Assembly: GCA_900316835.1 (NCBI GenBank)
Contig: ONEL01000030.1
Location: forward strand, 1-37,916
Length of the DNA: 37,916 nucleotides
Reading direction: 5' to 3'
DNA from: an uncultured Prevotellaceae bacterium
GTDB taxonomy: Bacteria; Bacteroidota; Bacteroidia; Bacteroidales; Muribaculaceae
Under the pieces are notes generated by a model. It had not been told where the DNA came from, ran no database searches, and was given only the letters and a program-made list of their open reading frames with translations. The translations under genes and the position numbers were made by a program. Every line of letters begins with the position of its first letter. The stretch's first letter is position 1. Below are positions 1 through 7,563 of the stretch, piece after piece.

Positions 1-99
1 GAGGCCAAGAAAAAAACTTGATTTCGATACACCAAAATCAAGTTTCTTCAAAAATATCAATAATTTTGACTAATTTCGCACTTGCTATTAGAATTCACG
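1..99 (+). mobile_element. 3' end of an IS30-family element (left copy)
   Basis: From about position 6 to 99 this sequence matches the reverse complement of 37712-37806 almost base for base, and the match stops abruptly at 99/100, which marks the element's outer end. It carries the last codons of an IS30-type transposase and, at 14-24 and 35-45, an 11-bp inverted repeat that could fold into a hairpin in the transcript and stop transcription. Most of the element lies to the left of the window. Confidence 0.8.
2..73 (+). CDS. IS30-family transposase, C-terminal fragment (cut by window edge)
   Basis: The 23 codons before the TAA at 71-73 read RPRKKLDFDTPKSSFF followed by KNINNFD, which is the usual tail of IS30-family DDE transposases from Bacteroidota (the NRPRK-L-F-TP motif after the last catalytic Glu). 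The poly-A run after CCAAG has seven A, and this keeps the frame open to the natural stop. The inverted copy at the right end has six A and is frameshifted. Only the C-terminus is visible, so the completeness of the gene cannot be judged. Confidence 0.75.
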   Translation, partial: RPRKKLDFDTPKSSFFKNINNFD

Positions 100-123
100 T
101 AGTACAAGAATTAATGTGAGAAT

Positions 124-660
124 TTAAAGCACGTTGCTGAAGAAGTCTTCCATGTCGTCGCGGGGGATGGTGCGCTCTTGGCGCAGAATGGAAGCAAACT
201 CCCTTACCGCTTGGGCAATGGTACGATTAGAGAACACCCCAAGCAGATGGGTGAAATACTTGTCGAAGAGTGGTTCTACCTCTTCCTTTTCGAGCTGACA
301 AGCTTCTTTGCCCTCGTTGCAAGCAGCTTCGAGCAGGATGGCGCGAAGCTTGTGGTCGATGGTGCCGTGGTCAAGTAACATCTTGCGGCACATGGCATTG
401 GCAATCGACAATCCCATCATCACCTGGAAGTGGCTATAGATGTTCTTCCACGAGTCTTTAGCGCTGATGAGCGGGTTGCCTTCGAAGAAAAAGTCGGGGC
501 TAAATTGCAGGCATTCAAATCCTGTGGCGTCGAGGTCGAGTCCCCGCGACAATGCACTCACATCAAACACCGCCAGCCCCAGCGCCATTCCTGCCACGCC
601 GTAGGCCTTGTCGTCGTCGTTGCGATATTTTATGCTTTGCCGCTTACTGCTGGAGTGCAT
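124..660 (-). CDS. Conserved hypothetical protein, 178 aa
   Basis: A soluble protein of 178 residues with no signal peptide, membrane segment or motif that I can name. The ATG at 660 is the only good start. It has a mixed helical composition, with a Cys-containing acidic stretch near residues 113-130 and an acidic C-terminus. The gene lies 51 bases downstream of the RNase HI gene on the same strand, and the RNase HI gene has a strong promoter, so the two are probably cotranscribed. I recall similar short proteins beside RNase H genes in Bacteroides but cannot give a function. The coding call rests on length, on codon use like that of the neighbours, and on the lack of a better frame. Confidence 0.7.
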   Translation of the reverse strand: MHSSSKRQSIKYRNDDDKAYGVAGMALGLAVFDVSALSRGLDLDATGFECLQFSPDFFFEGNPLISAKDSWKNIYSHFQVMMGLSIANAMCRKMLLDHGTIDHKLRAILLEAACNEGKEACQLEKEEVEPLFDKYFTHLLGVFSNRTIAQAVREFASILRQERTIPRDDMEDFFSNVL

Positions 661-711
661 TTTGTCATGTTTTTGGTTACAAGTAAGCAGCTTGCAAAAT
701 GCGTGCCACTG

Positions 712-1371
712 TTATTTTCTGCCAAAGTCGGCTGGAATTTCACCCCATTTGTCAGTTTCCCACTTGCGGATGGGGTTAGTGGTGGTGTGGGTCTGTAGCC
801 ACTGCTCGGCGCGTGCCACGATGTCGAGCAGGCGAGCATTTTGCGGAGTGCGCTCGAGCTTGGTGCCACACTTGCGACGTCGCACCCACACTTGCGCAGT
901 GCGGCTGTCGCTATAGATGGTGGTGGTGCTGTCGCCCCGGTTGTAGAGCAAAGCCAGGGCATGCACGATGGCGAGGAACTCACCAATGTTGTTAGTGCCC
1001 TGCGGGAATGGACCTTGGTGGAAAATTTGCTCACCTGTGTAAACGTCCACGCCTCGATATTCCATTGCGCCAGGGTTCTTGCTGCAGGCGGCATCCACAG
1101 CCCAGCTGCCAGGGATAATCTCGGGGATGAGGGTGTAGTCCACTTCATCCTTGCGGTGAGGGGCATTGGCTATGGCTCTCAGCACGCCACGCGCCTCTTG
1201 CTCGAATCCGTTGCGCCATGCCTCGACAGCATCCTGCTGGTTGTCAAAGCTCTTGTAGCGTGCGCCAGCATATCCCTTGGTGCGTAGCTGGCACTCGGTC
1301 CAGGTGTCGCAAATACCTGGTTCAGTCCCCACCCACACAACATACCATTTTCTCTTGTTGTTGCTCGACAT
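712..1371 (-). CDS. rnhA: Ribonuclease HI with N-terminal viroplasmin domain
   Basis: It cleaves the RNA strand of RNA-DNA hybrids in the cytoplasm. Residues 8-52 form the caulimovirus viroplasmin-like hybrid-binding domain (KWYVVWVGTEPGICDTWTEC, then the YKSF and EAW signatures). Residues 88-219 form the RNase H fold, with the acidic residues of the active site at Asp93, Glu131 (NNIGEF), Asp155 (IYSDS) and Asp215 in the terminal WGEIPADFGRK signature. At 219 aa it has the normal length for Bacteroidota viroplasmin-RNase H proteins. The ATG at 1371 lies about 20 bases downstream of a clear -7 box, so the leader is short. It is the first gene of a probable two-gene unit with the hypothetical at 124-660. 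Confidence 0.93.
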   Translation of the reverse strand: MSSNNKRKWYVVWVGTEPGICDTWTECQLRTKGYAGARYKSFDNQQDAVEAWRNGFEQEARGVLRAIANAPHRKDEVDYTLIPEIIPGSWAVDAACSKNPGAMEYRGVDVYTGEQIFHQGPFPQGTNNIGEFLAIVHALALLYNRGDSTTTIYSDSRTAQVWVRRRKCGTKLERTPQNARLLDIVARAEQWLQTHTTTNPIRKWETDKWGEIPADFGRK

Positions 1372-1391
1372 AGCATTTAATTATTAGAATG

Positions 1392-1423
1392 CAAAGATAA
1401 GCATTCCGCAACAAATGTGCAAA
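1392..1423 (-). promoter_or_regulatory. Bacteroidota-type promoter for the RNase HI gene
   Basis: On the minus strand, TTTG at 1423-1420 is followed after 20 bases by TATCTTTG at 1399-1392, a full match to the Bacteroidota -33/-7 pattern. The expected start of transcription is near 1386, which leaves a leader of about 15 bases. Confidence 0.7.
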
Positions 1424-1441
1424 ATAATGCCAGTAATGACA

Positions 1442-1496
1442 TTGATATGACAAATTTATTGCTTACCTTAGCGACGCGCTTATGAGTAGCTAAGGT
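1442..1496 (+). promoter_or_regulatory. Probable promoter and inverted repeat upstream of aroK
   Basis: TTG at 1442-1444 is followed after 19 bases by TACCTTAG at 1464-1471, one base short of the TAnnTTTG consensus. An 8-bp perfect inverted repeat, ACCTTAGC at 1465-1472 and GCTAAGGT at 1489-1496, overlaps the -7 box and the expected transcription start. It could be an operator or a hairpin at the 5' end of the transcript. Confidence 0.45.
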
Positions 1497-1524
1497 TGCG
1501 CTTAACGCTTAATACTTATTATTG

Positions 1525-2064
1525 ATGAAACCAATTTTCTTGATAGGATACATGGGGTGTGGAAAGACCACACTGGGTGAGCCTCTGGCACGGGTGATGG
1601 GAAAGCGATTTATCGACCTGGACCACTACATTGAGCAGCAGTGTGGCATGACGGCTCGAGAGGTGTTTGAAACGCATGGTGAGGCGCATTTTCGCCAGCT
1701 AGAGCGCGCTGCATTGCGCGAGATAGCCGCTACGGCTAGCGACATGGTGGTGGCTTGCGGTGGTGGCACTCCGTTGCAGCATGGCAACATGGAGTTGATG
1801 AACCACATGGGTGTCACGGTGTGGTTGCAGGCAAGCGTGGAGCGTATCACCTCACGGCTGGTGCTTCCCGAGCAACGTGCCAAGCGCCCATTGCTCACTG
1901 GGATGAGCGACAACGAAATAGCGGCATCGGTAGCTAAAGGTCTTGCCGCTCGTAGCCCTTATTATGAACAAGCGCAGCTATGCTTCAACTCCAACTACCT
2001 TGAGAGTGTGGAAGAAATTAATGCTAGCGCCCGCAAGCTTGCGGCAATGCTAGCAGAGATGTGA
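1525..2064 (+). CDS. aroK: Shikimate kinase
   Basis: It phosphorylates shikimate at O3 with ATP, the fifth step of the shikimate pathway to chorismate and aromatic amino acids. Visible features are the P-loop GYMGCGKTT at residues 8-16, the shikimate-binding Asp33 in DLDHY, the CGGGTP loop near residues 77-82, and the lid region with PEQRAKRPLL. Its 179 residues match the usual length of 170-190. A TTG at 1522 directly precedes the ATG at 1525; the ATG is the more likely start. The gene is transcribed alone, divergently from the RNase HI gene, and is followed by the convergent DUF3667 pair. Confidence 0.95.
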   Translation: MKPIFLIGYMGCGKTTLGEPLARVMGKRFIDLDHYIEQQCGMTAREVFETHGEAHFRQLERAALREIAATASDMVVACGGGTPLQHGNMELMNHMGVTVWLQASVERITSRLVLPEQRAKRPLLTGMSDNEIAASVAKGLAARSPYYEQAQLCFNSNYLESVEEINASARKLAAMLAEM

Positions 2065-2149
2065 AGGCTTTGAGCAAGCTCAGCTTTGACTCACTTAATC
2101 GCATTTTTGTTAGAAATAGTCTGATTAAAAACCAAATTAAACAGATAAA

Positions 2150-3148
2150 TCAAAAGTTGTCAATGTTATGCTTGTACCGATACTTGTTGATGATGTGAGA
2201 GATGAGGAGTATAACGGTTGGAAATGTAGCGTAGACAAGTAATTTAGGGGCGGTGTTGTAAAGGATGTGATCCCAAGCACCCATAAATACCGCAATGATA
2301 ATAACTATGCAGCGCGTGAAGACGTTAAGCAGTCCGAAGCCAGAAACTACTGTTGCCAGCACACGCCAAGTGGTGCCCCACAGGCTATATCCAAAGAGTT
2401 GCCGATAGGTGCGCACGAGCATGAGCACAATCACTAAGACAAAAAAGATGTTAGTAATAGAGTCGACTATGACTTGATCGATTCTTTCCGCAATAATAAA
2501 AGTGTCGATAACATCGGTGAGAACGATAGTTAGAAAGATGATGATAATCATCTGTGTACTATTAAACACCTGTATGAAGAATCCTTGTGGCAAGGTGTGG
2601 CGAGTGCATCGTGGCGAGTAACGAAAAATGACCCATGTGGGGAAAATGAGGAAAGAGAGAAACACGAGGCAAGCCCAGTCGTAGTGTGAGGCAGCCCAGT
2701 TTAAAATGATGTCGGAATAATGGTTGACAGTGGATTTTACATCGCCAGGAGTGATGGGGGTTACTACCTCGTCTATGTCATAACTGAAAAAGTTGGTGAT
2801 TAATAGTATAACTAAAGCCATGATCACTAGCATCTTCACAGGCGGGAAACTCACCTGCCGACGCCCACTGATGTACTCGGCAATAAAGTAGCCAGGGCGC
2901 AAAATAAGTTGCCACAGTGAGCGTAGTAGTGAGCGAGTGTGCATGCCCCACAGTTCCATAAAGCCATCCTTGATCGAGCTCCATGAGACGTCACCTTTTC
3001 CCGCCGGTTGTCCACACACGGGACAAAAGTTGCCACGGTAGTCCTCGCCACAGCATTGGCAATGCTGCTGCAAGGTGGGGTCGTGTGTGAACTGCGTGGG
3101 TTTGCGTTGCCACTTGTGGAATTCAGCTATTTTCTGTTTGAGCTTCAT
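2150..3148 (-). CDS. DUF3667 membrane protein, downstream paralogue
   Basis: A 332-residue protein with a short N-terminal cytoplasmic part, a zinc ribbon with paired CxxC motifs (CQCCGEDYRGNFCPVCGQ), the DUF3667 core (HTRSL, LRPGYFIAEYISGRRQVSFP, PVKMLV) and about five to six hydrophobic segments. The function is unknown; the family is Bacteroidota-specific. I start it at the ATG at 3148 (MKLKQKIAEFHKWQRKP), because this aligns with the start of the upstream paralogue. The longer reading frame to 3244 only adds residues read from inside that neighbour. The start overlaps the end of the upstream gene by 26 bases, so translation is probably coupled. Confidence 0.85.
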   Translation of the reverse strand: MKLKQKIAEFHKWQRKPTQFTHDPTLQQHCQCCGEDYRGNFCPVCGQPAGKGDVSWSSIKDGFMELWGMHTRSLLRSLWQLILRPGYFIAEYISGRRQVSFPPVKMLVIMALVILLITNFFSYDIDEVVTPITPGDVKSTVNHYSDIILNWAASHYDWACLVFLSFLIFPTWVIFRYSPRCTRHTLPQGFFIQVFNSTQMIIIIFLTIVLTDVIDTFIIAERIDQVIVDSITNIFFVLVIVLMLVRTYRQLFGYSLWGTTWRVLATVVSGFGLLNVFTRCIVIIIAVFMGAWDHILYNTAPKLLVYATFPTVILLISHIINKYRYKHNIDNF

Positions 3149-4157
3149 TGGTGGTAGTGGTTTCAGTTTCTTGTTTTTCAGTAGCTTTGCTAGCCTTCTT
3201 GATTTTGCGCTTGTTGATGTGAATATTAATTTGATAAATGGCAAAAATTACAAGTAGCAATGGCAGTATAATTAATGTTGACACAGTCAGGTCTTGTAAA
3301 ATGTCGTTATTGCCAGATGGGTTACAAAAATTAATAATGCCCGACATTACTATTAAGGCGATACAAAATTCCATAACAATCACAACCACTGCCATTGCCA
3401 GTCGCCACAAGGTGCCCCAAGTCCCGTAGCCAAAGAGCTGGCGATAAGTGCGATAGATGCAAAAAATAACTATCAAGAACAAAACAATGCCACCAGTTTC
3501 GCTACGCACGCCTGGGAATAGGGGAGTGAGCAAGATTTGCACTAGCATTAGCATGAGCACCTGCACACTATTAAACACCTGGATGAAAAATCCCTCGGGT
3601 AAGGTGTGGCGTGGGCAACGAGGCGAGTAACGGAATAGTGCCCACGTGGGCCATATTAAGAAGGAAAATATGAACATGAGCGTCCAGTCGTCGTGCTTAA
3701 TTAGCCAGTCAAACGATGCGAATAGATATTGATAAGCTGGATTGGCGGAGTTCTTGTCAATTACTTGAGACAGATCTTCACTCGTGGAATCGCCCAGAAG
3801 CAAGTTGTTGGCAATGAGGACAAAAAGCCCCATGATCACTAGCATCTTCACAGGCGGGAAACTCACTTGGCGTCGCCCGCTGATGTAGTCGGCAATGAAA
3901 TAGCCTGGTCGCAAGATGAGTTGCAACAACGAGTAGGGCAGCGAGCGAGTGTGCAGTCCCCACAGCTCAAGGATTCCCTGACCTGTATTTTTCCAGGTAA
4001 TGCGTCCCATGCTCCACTTTTGGCCACAGACGGGGCAGTAGTTTCCCTCGAAAGTGTCGCCACAATTGTTGCACACGTGGCTCTCATTGCTGCGTGTGTA
4101 GTTGAAGGGATTGCGCTGCCACTGCCTAAATTGCTGTAGTCGCTGCTTTAAATTCAT
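3123..4157 (-). CDS. DUF3667 membrane protein, upstream paralogue
   Basis: A 344-residue paralogue of the next gene, with the same order of parts: an N-terminal MNLKQRLQQFRQWQRNP helix, a zinc ribbon (CNNCGDTFEGNYCPVCGQ), the block from HTRSL through GYFIADYISGRRQVSFPP to PVKMLVIMG, and then several transmembrane segments. The C-terminus is a Lys- and Thr-rich tail. An in-frame ATG also exists at 4166; 4157 is preferred because it matches the start of the paralogue and because the -7 box at 4176-4183 would leave almost no leader for 4166. The two genes form a tandem duplication with a 26-base overlap. The function is unknown. Confidence 0.85.
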   Translation of the reverse strand: MNLKQRLQQFRQWQRNPFNYTRSNESHVCNNCGDTFEGNYCPVCGQKWSMGRITWKNTGQGILELWGLHTRSLPYSLLQLILRPGYFIADYISGRRQVSFPPVKMLVIMGLFVLIANNLLLGDSTSEDLSQVIDKNSANPAYQYLFASFDWLIKHDDWTLMFIFSFLIWPTWALFRYSPRCPRHTLPEGFFIQVFNSVQVLMLMLVQILLTPLFPGVRSETGGIVLFLIVIFCIYRTYRQLFGYGTWGTLWRLAMAVVVIVMEFCIALIVMSGIINFCNPSGNNDILQDLTVSTLIILPLLLVIFAIYQINIHINKRKIKKASKATEKQETETTTTNEAQTENS

Positions 4158-4175
4158 TTTGCTCATATTTTTTTG

Positions 4176-4213
4176 CAAAAATAGACAAAAATATTGTTTT
4201 TTATGTAATTTTG
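4176..4213. promoter_or_regulatory. Divergent back-to-back promoters
   Basis: On the minus strand, TATTTTTG (plus-strand positions 4176-4183) fits the TAnnTTTG box for the DUF3667 pair. On the plus strand, TAATTTTG at 4206-4213 fits the same box for the secreted protein gene at 4241. The boxes are 22 bases apart, so the two polymerase sites must overlap. Upstream -33 elements are not clear on either strand. Confidence 0.5.
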
Positions 4214-4240
4214 CCTTTAAGTTTTACAATATTGTGTTTC

Positions 4241-4849
4241 ATGAGATTTCTACTTTCAATAATAGCGACAATGCTGATATCAACAATGGCTAGTGGGCAA
4301 GTGGTGGATGTGCCGGCAGTGCGACATGCTGTGGAGTGGCAGCTGGGAAGCTACCCGGCATCGACTATGCAGGACATCTACAAGAATTTCTATCAAGAGC
4401 ATTTTGGTCCCGAGCACATGATTAGCGACGTGGAAGCGGCGCGCGACTATCTCTCTAGTGAGCTTGGCATCAGTGGCGACGATGCTTGCCGTCTCTACTA
4501 TGAGCCCATAGGCATGGAAGGAAATTATGTGCGTGTGCATCTCAGTGCGGTGAGAGATGGTCTCATCACGGCATCGCAGCTGCTCGATGCCTTTGTGCTC
4601 AGCGCTAAAGCCACCAGCGGGTCACAAGTGTCATGGCACGATAAATGGCAAGCTATTGTGGGTGTAATAAAGGGAATGGATGTGAAAATAACAGGCGATG
4701 ACCAGCTGTTAGAACAATTAGAGAAGGCTAGCTTGAATAATCAGGCAGTGCATCACAGCCACGCTTTCAACGATGGCTATCATCCTCACTACCGCATAGT
4801 GGAGCGTGGCATCTTTGAGCGCAAGCTCAAGCCACTCATCGACCGCTAG
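4241..4849 (+). CDS. Secreted hypothetical protein, 202 aa
   Basis: The ATG at 4241 gives a typical signal peptide (MRFLLSIIATMLISTMASGQ, probable cleavage after the small residues ASG or GQ), so the mature protein is periplasmic or secreted. An in-frame TTG at 4211 lies inside the -7 box and is unlikely to be used. The mature part has the motifs DIYKNFYQEHFGPEHMIS and YYEPIGMEGNYVRVHL, and ends with a His-rich stretch (HHSHAFNDGYHPHYRI) that could bind metal. I recall conserved Bacteroidales proteins with the FGPxHxI pattern, but no function is known to me. It is monocistronic and convergent with the coiled-coil membrane protein gene. Confidence 0.75.
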   Translation: MRFLLSIIATMLISTMASGQVVDVPAVRHAVEWQLGSYPASTMQDIYKNFYQEHFGPEHMISDVEAARDYLSSELGISGDDACRLYYEPIGMEGNYVRVHLSAVRDGLITASQLLDAFVLSAKATSGSQVSWHDKWQAIVGVIKGMDVKITGDDQLLEQLEKASLNNQAVHHSHAFNDGYHPHYRIVERGIFERKLKPLIDR

Positions 4850-4867
4850 TGGAATTATAAATTCGCG

Positions 4868-5557
4868 TTATTTCAGCCTGAACACACACTGTTTCAGGCA
4901 CATGTCGTTATACCACACCTCGTAGCGGTAGGTTCCTGGCTTGAAGTGACCCTTGTCGGCGCCTCCCCATCCACTTAGCGACACTGTGTTCTCGCTGGGC
5001 ATGATGGGTCCCACCTTGCAAGAGAAAGAATATCCAGCTGGAGAGTTAGCGCCAGTTACCAGTTTGTTCTCATGGTCGTAGAGTCGCACCATGAGCTCAA
5101 TGGTATCACCCACTTTCATCCCAAGGTAGGTGATGCGTGGCATGAGATACATCGAACTCGATGCCGAAATATCTTTTCCGTAGGACGAGATGGAATTACC
5201 CTTACCATCGGCATTTGCCACCTCAAGTGTGGAGATGTATAATGGGAACAGAGTCTTGAGCGTGTCGTTCTCTAACTGCAATTTAGTGCGTGCGATGCGT
5301 TCACGATAAAGACTTTGCGACGTTGTGTCGAGCTGTGATTTGAGCCCATTAACCTCCTTTTGTAACGCAGTGATTTGGCCATTAGCGTCTTTAAGGTCGG
5401 CCTTGGCTGAGCCTGAATCTTTAAGCAAGAAATAGGCACCTGCAGCGCTACCCACAAGCAGCAATAACAGCAAGGCAACAAGAATCTTAGTCCCGCGCTT
5501 TCCCTTGCGTGGCTCATCGCTGGTAGCAGTGTATTCAATATCGTCGTTTCTTTCCAT
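4868..5557 (-). CDS. Single-pass membrane protein with periplasmic coiled coil
   Basis: A 229-residue protein. Residues 1-23 are polar and cytoplasmic, with a Lys/Arg cluster just before one transmembrane helix (residues 24-45, rich in Leu and Ala). A heptad-like coiled coil follows (about 55-105), then a globular periplasmic domain with beta-rich sequence and two Cys near the end (NDMCLKQCVFRLK). This resembles an inner-membrane anchored sensor or scaffold, but I do not recognise the family. An alternative ATG at 5581 would add eight residues. The only promoter-like box upstream lies at 5656-5663, inside the left copy of the 120-bp duplication. Confidence 0.75.
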   Translation of the reverse strand: MERNDDIEYTATSDEPRKGKRGTKILVALLLLLLVGSAAGAYFLLKDSGSAKADLKDANGQITALQKEVNGLKSQLDTTSQSLYRERIARTKLQLENDTLKTLFPLYISTLEVANADGKGNSISSYGKDISASSSMYLMPRITYLGMKVGDTIELMVRLYDHENKLVTGANSPAGYSFSCKVGPIMPSENTVSLSGWGGADKGHFKPGTYRYEVWYNDMCLKQCVFRLK

Positions 5558-5654
5558 TTCCAGTATTAATCCAGTTAGCATTAAGCAATAGCACTAACTA
5601 TTAGAAAAACTGTTTGTTAAAACTAGTCTTCAAGCTATGCTAATAATGTCAGGC

Positions 5655-5774
5655 ACAAAGTTATGAAACATTTTTCAATTTATACCCAAATGAGTAAAAA
5701 AAGTTTGCGGGTCGGTTGGCGTTGAAACGTTATCTCACCTTCAATCGTCGCCACAGCCAGCGCGGAATGCGTCG
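5655..5774. repeat. Left copy of a 120-bp direct repeat (duplicated 3' end of the SDR gene)
   Basis: It matches 7564-7683 at 117 of 120 positions, in the same orientation; the differences are at 5712 and at two positions near 5754-5756. It contains the minus-strand codons for the last 14 residues of the dehydrogenase (RRIPRWLWRRLKVR and stop, with Leu in place of Ile) and about 75 bases of the sequence downstream of that gene. On the minus strand it also holds TAACTTTG at 5663-5656, a full -7 match, with a TTTG 23 bases further upstream, slightly beyond the usual spacing. That box faces the coiled-coil protein gene. Confidence 0.9.
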
Positions 5775-5892
5775 GTCAACATTAGTAGCGATGTGAATAG
5801 CTATATGCAAATAACTGGCTTTTCGCACAATTTGCTTTCTAAAGCTAGTACGTTTGTTGATTCCAAATTATTTTGTGTTTTAGATCGTAACT

Positions 5893-6618
5893 TTACCACA
5901 AGTTTCTTTCAATCTTTCTCATCCCTTCATAGATGCCAACAACTTGTGCATAATTCAGAAATTTCACTCGCTTCTCAATAGATGAAAACATTGATACGTT
6001 AAGTTTGTCTTCGAACTCTTTTTTACGCTTGGCATCGGCAACGATAAAGAAGCCTGCGTGAAAGTCTTGAAGTTCATAGAATTTTGATAGAGAGTTCTTG
6101 ATGTCTGTAGTATGTTCCACCTCATAAAAATCTGACGGCATCTGACGCTCATTGAACCAGATAACATCTATTGAACGAGCCTTGCGCTTTAAGTTGTCAT
6201 AGGTGAAGTCTGGCAAATTTGTTATATCAGTTATCTCTCCAAGTTTTTTGTCAATGAATAGTCTGTTTTGGTCTTGAGCCGGCACATAGGTGGTCATACG
6301 TCTAAATTTACCTATTTCAACAAGTAATCCCTGATAGTAACCATGAGTAAAAGTTTCTTCGCTTTTCTTGTTGCCAGGTTTCAACTCTAATTTATGCATC
6401 ACGTCATCTCGGCACTCTTTCAAAGCCCATAGCCCTGGTTGAATTTTAAAGATATCTGATGATTGCTGAACAATACGGCGAATGGATTCCTGGGGAGTCT
6501 TCGTTGCCCATGTGGATGTGTCAACCAGATGATATAGATTGCGAAGAGTCGCATATCCTCCATGTTCTCGAAGAGTATCAATGACTTGCTGAGTCTGAGT
6601 ATATTTCTTTGTTTTCAT
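5893..6618 (-). CDS. Winged-helix plus PD-(D/E)XK nuclease-like protein
   Basis: A 241-residue protein. Residues 7-67 form a HARE-HTH-like winged helix (TPQESIRRIVQQ, then DIFKIQPGLWALK), a domain family known to be fused to restriction endonucleases. Residues 90-200 look like a PD-(D/E)XK fold: Glu101 in YYQGLLVEIGK, Asp151 in RSIDVIWF, and Glu166/Glu168 in FYEVEHTTDI, followed by a helix and the FFIVAD strand. The IDVIW plus FEVEHT pattern is typical of restriction endonuclease-like proteins. Start: the GTG at 6627 overlaps the stop of the KilA-N gene, and the ATG at 6618 is 5 bases after it; I prefer the ATG. It probably recognises and cuts DNA; a defence role is inferred. Confidence 0.75.
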   Translation of the reverse strand: MKTKKYTQTQQVIDTLREHGGYATLRNLYHLVDTSTWATKTPQESIRRIVQQSSDIFKIQPGLWALKECRDDVMHKLELKPGNKKSEETFTHGYYQGLLVEIGKFRRMTTYVPAQDQNRLFIDKKLGEITDITNLPDFTYDNLKRKARSIDVIWFNERQMPSDFYEVEHTTDIKNSLSKFYELQDFHAGFFIVADAKRKKEFEDKLNVSMFSSIEKRVKFLNYAQVVGIYEGMRKIERNLW

Positions 6619-6623
6619 AGTTT

Positions 6624-7424
6624 TCACTTCAAAAATTTCCGTCCAGTGTTGTCTTCTAATATCTTCATCTGCTGGATAGCTATTTGATTGAGTTTGACGA
6701 GCCGTTCCGACTGCGGTAGACCATCGTTAATGAACACAGCGTTCAGGTTTTCCATGTTCGATAGGCATATAAGCTCATTGATGGTGGCATAGTCGCGGAT
6801 GTTGCCTTTGAGATTGGGATTTGCTTCACGCCATTGCCTAGCTGTAATGCCGAACATTGCTACGTTCAAAACATCGGCTTCCTCGGCATACTTAATCATG
6901 GCCTGCTCGCGAGTGACTTTAGCCGGAATAAGATTTTCCTTGATGGCATCGGTGTGGATGCGGTAGTTGATTTTAGACAGTTCGCGCTTGGCTGACCAAG
7001 CTAGTTGCTTCTGTTCCTGGGATTTGAGACGCTGGAACTCCCTAACGACATAAATCTTGAACTCAGGACTTATCCACATGGCAAATTCAAAGGCGATATC
7101 CCTGTGAGCGAATGTTCCGCCATATCGTCCTGCCTTTGCCTGAAGAGAGATAGCTCATGTTCTGGCAACAAATTCTTTGACGCTTATTTTAAAACTGTTC
7201 AAGCCAGATTGGTTTCTAATTATGGCGAATTCGCCATAATTAAAATTGGGGTTGTAAACACGTTCCCACACGCCAAGAAACTCCATCGTATTACGATTGC
7301 GAAGCCAGTCGGTCACAAAGAAGTCTCCGTCCTTTGCTTTTAACATATCTGTAATGCATATGTAGTCCTCTCCATTTACTGTTGATACTGTTATCTCTGT
7401 GTCTTGAACGATTATCTTTGCCAT
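6624..7424 (-). pseudogene. KilA-N domain protein, interrupted by one in-frame TGA
   Basis: Read in a single frame from the ATG at 7424 to the TGA at 6624, this gives a 266-residue KilA-N protein: the N-terminal ICITDMLKAKDGDFFVTDWL and FLGVWERVYNP motifs, then AKAGRYGGTFAHRDIAFEFA, MWISPEFKIYVVREFQRLK and a helical C-terminus. Codon 90 (7157-7155) is TGA, between VART and AISLQ, where intact relatives usually have Asn or Gly. No frameshift is needed, so a single base change such as GGA to TGA explains the break. KilA-N is a DNA-binding domain common in phages and mobile elements. Reinitiation at the ATG at 7079 could give a 151-residue C-terminal piece without the N-terminal half of the domain. 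Confidence 0.85.
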
Positions 7425-7563
7425 AGTTATTGAATATGATGATTTCCTCTAATGTTAACAGTCTTTTCCATATTCTCAAATTCCTATATTCCCTTCGTAT
7501 AAATCCTCAAAGAAAATATCTTTTGGATTTTTTGCATAGTACTTATGCTTCTGCCTGTTAGAT

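Larger units (their letters stand above)
5775..7563. mobile_element. Inserted island between the 120-bp repeats (KilA-N gene and nuclease gene)
   Basis: A segment of 1789 bases bounded exactly by the two copies of the 120-bp repeat. It carries two overlapping minus-strand genes and no integrase or transposase. By eye it is richer in A and T than the rdgB and dehydrogenase genes beside it, which fits an outside origin. The non-coding edges (5775-5892 and 7425-7563) show no terminal inverted repeats that I can find. The arrangement suggests acquisition with a long target duplication. Confidence 0.65.

Noticed and set aside
608..1287. Plus-strand frames opposite the RNase HI gene and its neighbour
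   Set aside because: They are antisense shadows with Cys-, His- and Arg-rich nonsense composition; the minus-strand proteins have clear domains or neighbour-like codon use.
7005..7343. Plus-strand 112-codon frame across the KilA-N region
   Set aside because: It is a shadow of the KilA-N pseudogene; the minus-strand frame carries the recognisable KilA-N motifs on both sides of the TGA.
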